Source: Anaerolineales bacterium HSG25
GTDB lineage: Bacteria > Chloroflexota > Anaerolineae > 4572-78 > J111
Length of the DNA stretch: 55,929 bases
Direction of reading: 5' to 3'
Assembly (NCBI GenBank): GCA_030377865.1
Contig: JAUCGA010000031.1
Location: 1-55,929, forward strand
The notes below the pieces were generated by a model, which was given only the letters and a program-made list of their open reading frames with translations, was not told the origin of the DNA and made no database searches. This document shows positions 42,485 to 49,811 of the stretch, piece after piece. Both the position numbers and the translations under genes were made by a program. Each line of letters opens with the position of its first letter. The stretch's first letter is position 1.

Positions 42485-42543
42485 AATCTTCAATTACTTT
42501 TTTTGTCAAATATGAGCGTGGTAATATACCGATATGAGATAAT

Positions 42544-43707
42544 ATGCCAAAATCATCAGAAGAATTTGCGAAACTATTAACTAAAGCTGTTCGAGAAGTC
42601 TCGATTCAGCAGACAAAAAAGATACAGATTGTGCAAAAAGAGATTGGCCTAGCTGTGGGACGCAAAGGCGGAACAGCGCTCGAACATTGGCGTAAAGGGA
42701 ATTTCCCTCGTCGTATAAGCGATGTTGAGAATTTGACCCGTGAACTGGTCAACCTAAAAGGGTTGCCCACCCACAAAGATACAGAATTGTTTTTGGACAG
42801 TGCTGGTCATCCTGCCCCCAAAGATTTCAGTTATAGTCTATTTCCTGATAATGCGCAACCGCCGCGGGGTGGATTTTCTCCATTCGTTACTGGTTGGCCG
42901 ATTGTTCACCCCAACCAGTTTTTTGGCCGAAGTTTTGAGCTAAAACTGATATTCGACCTGCTCCGTCGCCCACCGATGCAAAATATCGCTATTTTAAGCG
43001 CCCGCCGAGGGGGGAAAACATCATTACTTCATTACCTAAAAAATATCACGGCTACCCCTACCCACCTATTGCGAGACAACCAACGGGCCAACTGGCTACA
43101 TCAACCGGAAAACTATCAATGGGTCATGGTTGAGTTTGAGGATGCTCGCATGGGAAATCGGGAACGGCTATTCCGTCATATTTTACAGGGGTTGGGCATC
43201 GAGGCGCAACCTGACCCGTATGATCTGTATGATTTTCTTGATGCCATCAGCGAGAATTTGGAGCGACCTAGTATTATCTTGATGGATGAAATTGGGTATG
43301 GTCTAGCCTCACCAGAGTTGGATCAGGAATTTTGGTGGAGTTTACGCTCCTTAAGCAGTAATCAAACCCAAGGTAAATTGGCCTTTATTTTAACTGCTAA
43401 GGAAACACCTAACAAACTGGCCGACAAACATGGTAAACCGTCGCCATTTTTCAATATCTTTGGGCATACTATTACTTTGGAAGCCTTTAAGGAAGAGGAG
43501 GCTCGCTCCCTAATCGCCAATTCACCAATCCAATTTTCTGCTGAGGATGAGGATTGGATTATTGAGCAAAGCGGTTGTTGGCCCGCGCCTCTACAATTAT
43601 TGAGTCATAATCGTCTGGCAACCTTGGAGCATGGCGACACTGATGATCGTTGGCGAGATGATGCATTACAGCAGTTAGCCTCTTTTCAGCATTTAATAAA
43701 TTCGTAA
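42544..43707 (+). CDS. HTH-P-loop ATPase (STAND/AAA_16-like)
   Basis: In this 387-residue protein the N-terminal 90 residues form a helix-turn-helix-like module (KKIQIVQKEIGLAVGRKGGT, ALEHWRKGNFPRRISDVENL) of a type often placed before STAND ATPases in this phylum. The P-loop ILSARRGGKTSLL has Lys158-Thr159 and lacks the canonical first Gly; Walker B is IILMDEIGYG with Asp248-Glu249. LAFILTAKETPNKL is a sensor-like strand and LEAFKEEEARSLI a helical lid. No effector or repeat sensor is attached, so it is unusually short. The next gene, a second ATPase, begins 15 bp after its stop, so the two form an operon. No clear ribosome site is visible. Confidence 0.75.
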   Translation: MPKSSEEFAKLLTKAVREVSIQQTKKIQIVQKEIGLAVGRKGGTALEHWRKGNFPRRISDVENLTRELVNLKGLPTHKDTELFLDSAGHPAPKDFSYSLFPDNAQPPRGGFSPFVTGWPIVHPNQFFGRSFELKLIFDLLRRPPMQNIAILSARRGGKTSLLHYLKNITATPTHLLRDNQRANWLHQPENYQWVMVEFEDARMGNRERLFRHILQGLGIEAQPDPYDLYDFLDAISENLERPSIILMDEIGYGLASPELDQEFWWSLRSLSSNQTQGKLAFILTAKETPNKLADKHGKPSPFFNIFGHTITLEAFKEEEARSLIANSPIQFSAEDEDWIIEQSGCWPAPLQLLSHNRLATLEHGDTDDRWRDDALQQLASFQHLINS

Positions 43708-43722
43708 CAAGGATTTTCCTCG

Positions 43723-45195
43723 ATGAGAACTCAACATGACCCCGAAAAAATAAAGAAATACGTTGCTAAGATGTACAAATGCACGATTGTTCAAGATTTA
43801 GCCGAGATACATTATGGCCTTCCGTCAGACAAACCAAATAGTTTGGCTGGTGTTTTGCGACAACGCTTCAAGCGAATCAGTCTAGATATTCAAACTGCCC
43901 TGCAAAAATCAACCGTATACGAAGAACATGACGAGTTGGAGCCGGTTAGAGAACGATTGCAGGTACTTAAACAGGAGCTAGGGTTACGTCGAGATGGTAA
44001 CAATGACATTTTCTATCCGGTGGCTGAAAAATGGTATCAAATTGTCGAGAATTATTTATTAGAGCTAGAGTATATAGCTGGGCCAGATGCTCTTATCGAC
44101 AATCCGTATGTGTTTGGTATGCCTTTAGGTCAACAACAAGAGATATTTGTCGGACGAAATAATACTAGTAGTCGTATACGTCGTATTTTAATTGATCGAA
44201 TTCAACTTCCGGCCTTGCTGTATGGTCAGCGGCGCATGGGTAAAACCTCGCTCTTGAAAAATTTGGGGCGCTTACTACCCGATAGTGTCATTTTCTTTTT
44301 TGTAGATGGTCAAGGAATTGCCGTAGCCAGAGATTATAAGGGACTGCTTTATAATGTTGCCCGCGAGATGATGAAATCGGCTAAACGAAATAATTTGAAG
44401 TTACCCCGTTTAACCAGAGAAAATTTAAGTGACGACCCGTTTAGTGTGTTTAATGAGTGGTTAGATTTCGTTGAGGATAATTTAGCAGAGAGTGGATTTG
44501 ATAAAGCGATTTTGGTGTTGGACGAATTTGAGGCTCTAGACCATGTGTTGGATAAAGGGCGGTTTGATGAGGAGGACATGTTTTACATGTTACGCTACCT
44601 CATCCAAAATCGAGACCAGTTTGAGGTACTATTAGCCGGTTCGCACACGTTTGATGAGTTGCCTCGTTGGGCTACCCACATGGTGAATGTCAAAACCATT
44701 AAAATCAGTTACCTCAAAGAGCATGCGGTGCGTCAACTGATTGAACATCCCATCAAAAATTTTACCCTGACCCATGAACCAGATGCTATTGAACGGATAG
44801 TTTCTTTAACTCGGGGGCATCCTCATCTACTGCAACTGCTCTGTTATGAACTGGTGACTCTAAAAAATGAACAGCCTCCAGAATTTCGTTATACTGCTAC
44901 TGTTGCAGATATTGAGGAGGTCGTGCCAAGTGCCCTCAGTAAGGGGAGTTTCTTCTTTATTGATATTCAGGAGAATCAGATAAATCCAGCTTCGTTGACT
45001 GTACTGCGTTATATTGCAACACAGGGAGAAGATGCCATTACCTCGCCAGAGATGCTAATGGGGGAGTTTTCTAACTTAGAAGAGAATGCACTTTCGCATA
45101 TTATACAACTGCTTTTACAGCGTGATTTAATTGAGAAAATTGATAATGGATATAGATTTCAGGTTGAGTTGATTCGGCGTTGGTTTGTACAGTAG
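43723..45195 (+). CDS. P-loop ATPase with N-terminal adaptor and C-terminal winged helix
   Basis: This 490-residue protein has an N-terminal helical region of about 130 residues (KYVAKMYKCTIVQDLAEIHY), possibly an adaptor. The ATPase core begins at FVGRNNTSSRIRRIL, with P-loop LYGQRRMGKTSLL (Lys174-Thr175), Walker B ILVLDEFEAL (Asp267-Glu268), FEVLLAGSHTFDEL as sensor and ITRGHPHLLQLLCYEL-type winged-helix entry (LTRGHPHLLQLL). The C-terminal winged helix (about 420-490) contains LTVLRYIATQGED and IIQLLLQRDLIEKIDNGYRF. It belongs to the archaeal-ATPase/AAA_16-like STAND group. It is paired with the preceding HTH-ATPase; both keep full P-loops. No nuclease domain is visible, unlike the pair at 7947-11677. 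The ribosome site is weak (ACAAGGA). Confidence 0.78.
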   Translation: MRTQHDPEKIKKYVAKMYKCTIVQDLAEIHYGLPSDKPNSLAGVLRQRFKRISLDIQTALQKSTVYEEHDELEPVRERLQVLKQELGLRRDGNNDIFYPVAEKWYQIVENYLLELEYIAGPDALIDNPYVFGMPLGQQQEIFVGRNNTSSRIRRILIDRIQLPALLYGQRRMGKTSLLKNLGRLLPDSVIFFFVDGQGIAVARDYKGLLYNVAREMMKSAKRNNLKLPRLTRENLSDDPFSVFNEWLDFVEDNLAESGFDKAILVLDEFEALDHVLDKGRFDEEDMFYMLRYLIQNRDQFEVLLAGSHTFDELPRWATHMVNVKTIKISYLKEHAVRQLIEHPIKNFTLTHEPDAIERIVSLTRGHPHLLQLLCYELVTLKNEQPPEFRYTATVADIEEVVPSALSKGSFFFIDIQENQINPASLTVLRYIATQGEDAITSPEMLMGEFSNLEENALSHIIQLLLQRDLIEKIDNGYRFQVELIRRWFVQ

Positions 45196-45241
45196 CACAT
45201 GGTGTTCAAGTAACTTTCATTTCTAAGTTGTCACTTTTCAC

Positions 45242-45290
45242 GGAGTGCAAGAATTTTATTCTTGCTGTCAAAATACAATTTTGACACTCC
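45242..45290. repeat. Family A-type cloverleaf palindrome
   Basis: The outer GGAGTG / CACTCC encloses two perfect hairpins side by side, GCAAGAATTTTATTCTTGC and GTCAAAATACAATTTTGAC. It lies 46 bp after the ATPase stop. Confidence 0.8.
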
Positions 45291-45295
45291 TGTTT

Positions 45296-45341
45296 TCCTG
45301 ATCGTTGCGATTATGTAATCGCAACGGGTATTTGGCGGGTA
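45296..45341. repeat. 46-bp block identical to 17342-17387
   Basis: The block starts TCCTGATCGTTGCGATTATG, includes hairpin GTTGCGATTATGTAATCGCAAC, and ends GGTATTTGGCGGGTA. Both copies are followed by further CCCGCC or CCCGTTACC hairpins. Confidence 0.85.
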
Positions 45342-45409
45342 TACACCCGCCTGTTATGGATACACTTCCGTTTTTTACAAGTTAGTTCTGAAAACTACTT
45401 CAAGTAACA

Positions 45410-48367
45410 ATGAAAATAATTCCTCCCCAATCCCATACGCTTTTTTTTGGGTTGATGATTGTCAGTTGTTTACTGGTTGGTTTGGCCTATCAATCGTTGG
45501 CAACCGTGACTCAACCACTAGTTATTAATGAGATTGTCGCCAGTAATCGAACCAACTTGATTGACGAGGATGGTGATCATTCAGATTGGATTGAGATCTA
45601 TAATCCGACCTCAAAGCCAATTAACCTCTCGGGCTGGTCATTAACAAATGATGTAAAACAATCCGCAAAATGGACATTCCCCGCGACTATTATAGAAAGC
45701 CATAGTTATCTGATTCTGTTTGCTTCCGGCAAAGACCGTATCACCTCGCCTAATCTCCACACCAACTTTAAGTTAAAAAAAACAGGGGGAGAGTTGTTCT
45801 TATTTGAACCCTCTGTCCGTCGTTTTACGAACGTGATACAGGTTCCATATCCAGCCCAATTTTCCGATATTGCCTATGGTCGAATTAAAACACCCCCCTC
45901 ACGGCCAGTTAATTCTTCTGATTCAATAGGGCAGTTTAACTTTGACCAACAGTTGTCAAGCCATTCCTACAACTACTTAACCCACCCGACTCCCGGTTTA
46001 CCAAATGATCGTTCGTCGGCTTGGCTGGGTGACGCGGCTCAGATTCAGTTCAGTGTCAGCCGAGGCGTGTATGAGACTCCATTTTGGCTCAACCTTCATG
46101 CTGACCTACCCCAGACCATCATCCGCTACACGGTTGACGGAAGCCAACCGACGGAAAGCAACAGCCTTATCTACACCGAACCAATCAGCATCAACAGTAC
46201 CTCCCTCATTCGGGCGATAGCCACCCGCCCCGGTTTCCACCCTTCGACCGCCAACACCCATAGTTATATCTTTCCCCAAACGGTGTTAGAGCAACCAGCA
46301 AATCCAACAGGCTGGCCCAAATATTGGGGCGACTATGATAATGATGTACTGGATTATCAACAAGGTGAGCCAGTTCTGGCCGATTATGAAATGGATTCAG
46401 AAATCGTCAATCAGCCTACTTATCGAGAGCAGTTGATCCAATCATTCCAGCAATTACCATCAGTTTCAATTGTTACAGATCAGGCAAATTATGGAATTTA
46501 CATCCATGCTCAGGAACGAGGTCTCGACTGGGAACGACCAGTTTCGGTGGAACTGATTCAAACAGATGGCCGACTCGGATTTCAAATTAATGCAGGTATT
46601 CGGATGCAGGGTGGGGCCGGGCGACGAGATGTGGTTCCCAAACATTCGTTTCGGCTCTTTTTTCGGCGGCGCTATGGCGCTGGAAAATTAAATTATCCCT
46701 TGTTTCCCGATTCACCAGTCAAAGAGTTTAACACCCTAATTTTGCGAGGTGGAGTCAACCGTAATTTTGCTGGTAAACCCCGATATAGAGTACCGAATTA
46801 TCATCGTCTGACCACCTATACTCGAGATGAATGGATGCGCCGCTCTCAAATCGAGATGTCTGGCAGTGGGGCACGGGGTATTTTTGTTCATCTCTACTTA
46901 AATGGCTTATACTGGGGGCTGTATAATTTGGTAGAACGACCTGATACAGATTTCTCTGCCGCTCACTTTGGCGGCAGGGCAGAGGATTGGTTTGCCATTA
47001 ACCATTCTGGCCCGATTAGTGGGGATGGAGAACGCGCCGAAACCTTACAAAAATTGGCTCAAGAGGGCGATCTACCCAATCCGGTTAAATATGCTCAAAT
47101 TAAACGCTATCTTGATACAACCCAATTTATCGACTATTTGATCTTAAACTGGTATGCCGGTAATCGGGATTGGGGCGGAAATAACTGGTATGCGGGAGTA
47201 TATAGTCCCACCGGACGGGTAAAATATTTCATGTGGGATGGAGAAAAAACATGGATTGATGGCGCACAAATCGTCTGGATTAAGACGGATAGCTCTCTTC
47301 CAGATCAACCGAATCTGTTCAAACCATTTTTTGAGGGCTTGATGTACAACACCGACTTTAAAATGGAATTGGCGGACCGTATCTATCGTAACATGTTCAA
47401 TGACGGCCCCTTAACTACGGCTCAAGCACAGACACGTTGGTTGGCCCTGACCGACCAAGTTGAGCCAGCCATTGTAGCTGAATTGGCCCGTTGGGGAGAC
47501 GTTCGGTATGCCCAGCCGATTACCCTCATCGATTGGCAACAAGCTCGGGATCAGGTGTTAGCCCAAATGTCCGATAATGTGACCCGCTTTATTGATCTGG
47601 TCCGTCAAGCTGGCTATTATCCAACAATCGCCCCCCCAACCTTTAACCAGCATGGGGGACAGATTGGAGATGGTTTTCAACTGGTCATGTCCATCCCAGA
47701 TTCAACCCAACCGAATGATTCCCGTATCATCTATACGCTTGATGGCACAGACCCGCGTCAACTCGGTGAGGGGAATATCGCCCCGCAAGCAAAAATTTAC
47801 GACCAGCCAATTACTCTGACCCAAACCACGGTGGTTAAGAGTCGGCTGTGGGCTGATGGAATCTGGAGCGCTCTAAATGAGGCCCAGTTTTTTGTTGAAC
47901 CGACTCTGACCTCTTCTTTGCAGATTAGTGAACTGATGTATCATCCCTTGACTGAGGAGCGGTATGAGTTTATTGAACTGCAAAATATAGGACAAGCCGA
48001 AGCTAATCTAGCTAACTTAAGTTTTGAGGGAGTTGATTTCACCTTTCCTCCCGATACCCCCCCCTTGGCCGCAGGTGCATTTGTGATACTGGTTCGTGAT
48101 GCCAATAGTTTCGCGGAACGTTACCCCCATGTTACGATTGATGGAGTCTATCAAGGTGGTCTCTCTAACCAAGGAGAGCGAATCAGTCTCATGGATCAAA
48201 CGGGAGTCACGCTTTTTTCGGTGACTTATCATGACCGAAATGGTTGGCCGCTTAGTGCCGACGGAGGGGGCGATTCGTTGGTTCTCGTTGACCGAACTGG
48301 CAATCCCAACAACCCTGCTAATTGGGGGGTGAGTGCCGATTTACACGGCTCGCCGAGAGAACAATAG
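45410..48367 (+). CDS. Secreted CotH-kinase-fold protein with lamin-tail and chitobiase-like domains
   Basis: In this 985-residue protein a signal-type N-terminus (TLFFGLMIVSCLLVGLAYQS) precedes an LTD domain (about 36-145, LVINEIVASNRTNLIDEDGD, SDWIEIYNPTSKPINLSGWS). A chitobiase-like Ig module (RYTVDGSQPTESNSLIYTEP) follows, then the CotH domain (about 345-700: GIRMQGGAGRRDVVPKHSFR, YLNGLYWGLYNLVERPD, WDGEKTW). A second chitobiase-like module (IYTLDGTDPRQ) and a C-terminal LTD (LQISELMYHPLTEERYEFIE) complete it. CotH folds are protein kinases in spore-forming bacteria; in this LTD-bearing architecture the role is unknown and probably concerns surface or exopolymer structure. ATG 45410 gives a normal signal peptide. 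It is first in a same-strand run with an SGNH hydrolase and a GT39. Confidence 0.88.
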   Translation: MKIIPPQSHTLFFGLMIVSCLLVGLAYQSLATVTQPLVINEIVASNRTNLIDEDGDHSDWIEIYNPTSKPINLSGWSLTNDVKQSAKWTFPATIIESHSYLILFASGKDRITSPNLHTNFKLKKTGGELFLFEPSVRRFTNVIQVPYPAQFSDIAYGRIKTPPSRPVNSSDSIGQFNFDQQLSSHSYNYLTHPTPGLPNDRSSAWLGDAAQIQFSVSRGVYETPFWLNLHADLPQTIIRYTVDGSQPTESNSLIYTEPISINSTSLIRAIATRPGFHPSTANTHSYIFPQTVLEQPANPTGWPKYWGDYDNDVLDYQQGEPVLADYEMDSEIVNQPTYREQLIQSFQQLPSVSIVTDQANYGIYIHAQERGLDWERPVSVELIQTDGRLGFQINAGIRMQGGAGRRDVVPKHSFRLFFRRRYGAGKLNYPLFPDSPVKEFNTLILRGGVNRNFAGKPRYRVPNYHRLTTYTRDEWMRRSQIEMSGSGARGIFVHLYLNGLYWGLYNLVERPDTDFSAAHFGGRAEDWFAINHSGPISGDGERAETLQKLAQEGDLPNPVKYAQIKRYLDTTQFIDYLILNWYAGNRDWGGNNWYAGVYSPTGRVKYFMWDGEKTWIDGAQIVWIKTDSSLPDQPNLFKPFFEGLMYNTDFKMELADRIYRNMFNDGPLTTAQAQTRWLALTDQVEPAIVAELARWGDVRYAQPITLIDWQQARDQVLAQMSDNVTRFIDLVRQAGYYPTIAPPTFNQHGGQIGDGFQLVMSIPDSTQPNDSRIIYTLDGTDPRQLGEGNIAPQAKIYDQPITLTQTTVVKSRLWADGIWSALNEAQFFVEPTLTSSLQISELMYHPLTEERYEFIELQNIGQAEANLANLSFEGVDFTFPPDTPPLAAGAFVILVRDANSFAERYPHVTIDGVYQGGLSNQGERISLMDQTGVTLFSVTYHDRNGWPLSADGGGDSLVLVDRTGNPNNPANWGVSADLHGSPREQ

Positions 48368-48480
48368 CCTTGCCCAAGAAGGACAACAACGCCATCGTCA
48401 CGGTTGAATATTACACGGCTCTCTGGTAGGTTTCGTGTAACTCGAAACTGTGTCTTGAATTAGATACTTTGATGGGCGAT

Positions 48481-48509
48481 CTTCCCGCAAGTTTTAAACT
48501 TGCGGGAAG
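48481..48509. repeat. CTTCCCGCAAGTT hairpin
   Basis: CTTCCCGCAAGTT..AACTTGCGGGAAG is the same core hairpin as at 13141-13171 (and, with TACCC for TTCCC, inside the family B units at 183-499). Here it stands without outer arms. Confidence 0.8.
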
Positions 48510-48572
48510 ATGATGACACAATCATGATATTTGCACGGAAAGCCCCAAAGAGCCTCTTACACTAGCAACTTA

Positions 48573-49781
48573 ATGACAAGAACTAGAAATATGACACAAA
48601 AAGCAAACAGAGAAACCTATATTATTATTTTATTGGTATTTTGTTCACTACTGCTTTCTTTTGGTATTCTTGAAATTGTAATCCGGTATTTTGGTGTTTA
48701 TGATGAAAACAATAATTTTGTTTTTGCTGATACTCCCCTAAAACCCTATCAGTTGCCAATTAACACCACTCAAGATATTATTGATGACTATTTGTCTTCC
48801 TCCACCTCAAGGTTAATGTATGATCCTGACCTAGGGTGGGCACCTAGGCCAAACAGCCAATCAAAAAATGAACTTTACCGCTACAATTCAATGGGTATTC
48901 GATCAATGCCCCTCGAATATTCAATTACTCCTCAGCCAGATGTTTTAAGAATAGCTCTGTTTGGCGATTCGTATACACATGGCGATGATGTAACATTTGA
49001 GAATAGTTGGGGATACTATCTTGAAAATAATCTCAAGAAAAATGGAATACAGGCTGAAGTGATTAATTTTGGGGTAAGTGGATATGGCATGGATCAAGCT
49101 TTTCTCCGATGGCGTAAATTAGGGCAAAAATATTCACCCGACATTGTTATCTTGGGGTTTGATGCAGAAAATGTCAATCGAAATGTCAATCTCATTAGAG
49201 TAATTTACAAACCAAAAACGGGACTACCTCTTTCAAAGCCGAGATTTATCTTTGCTGACGAGGCATTACAGGTAATCAATGTGCCTGCAATTTTGCCGGA
49301 AAATATCGTTAATACTATGCAAAATATAGAAACATGGGAGTTAGCAAGGCACGAATATTTTTTTAACTCCCAAGATAACGATTCAATTTGGTTAAAAAGC
49401 AGGCTTATTGCTTTTCTGTTCAGCCTAAACTCAGATACAGATTCGCAACTGTATTCACTTGATAAAGAACCAGCTCAACTTACTATAAAAATTATTCAGC
49501 AATTTAAGCAGGAGGTTGAGGCTGAGGGCCATCAGTTTTTTGTTGCCCACCTACCCAGACACTCTCACACGGCCACTCTTTTATCGCAGGAAACCTTGGC
49601 CTATACAGCCCTGCTGTCAGAAATCGCTAAAACTGTTACCGTGATTTATCCAGAAGATAGGTTGATTGAAGAGGCAAAAGCCTCTTCGCTTAAAGCACTT
49701 TACAAAGGGCATTATAGCCCAAAGGGTAATGAAGTAATTGCTGATGTCATTGCAGAGTTTTTCATTTCATCCCATAACTGA
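48573..49781 (+). CDS. Membrane-anchored SGNH/GDSL-type hydrolase or acyltransferase
   Basis: The product has 402 residues from ATG 48573; ATG 48591 is a possible alternative and neither has a good ribosome site. One membrane helix (about 16-39, YIIILLVFCSLLLSFGILEI) is followed by an external SGNH fold. Block I is IALFGDSYTHGDD (Asp132-Ser133, the nucleophile region), block II VINFGVSGYGMDQ and block V YKGHYSPKGN with His380. The family includes esterases and the AlgX/DltD-like O-acyltransferases that modify polysaccharides; location between a CotH protein and a GT39 suggests modification of an exported glycan, which is inference. The stop lies 31 bp before the GT39 ATG, so they are likely co-transcribed. 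Confidence 0.82.
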   Translation: MTRTRNMTQKANRETYIIILLVFCSLLLSFGILEIVIRYFGVYDENNNFVFADTPLKPYQLPINTTQDIIDDYLSSSTSRLMYDPDLGWAPRPNSQSKNELYRYNSMGIRSMPLEYSITPQPDVLRIALFGDSYTHGDDVTFENSWGYYLENNLKKNGIQAEVINFGVSGYGMDQAFLRWRKLGQKYSPDIVILGFDAENVNRNVNLIRVIYKPKTGLPLSKPRFIFADEALQVINVPAILPENIVNTMQNIETWELARHEYFFNSQDNDSIWLKSRLIAFLFSLNSDTDSQLYSLDKEPAQLTIKIIQQFKQEVEAEGHQFFVAHLPRHSHTATLLSQETLAYTALLSEIAKTVTVIYPEDRLIEEAKASSLKALYKGHYSPKGNEVIADVIAEFFISSHN

Positions 49782-49811
49782 CATTGAGTGCTTCATCTCA
49801 TTAGCCCACAA

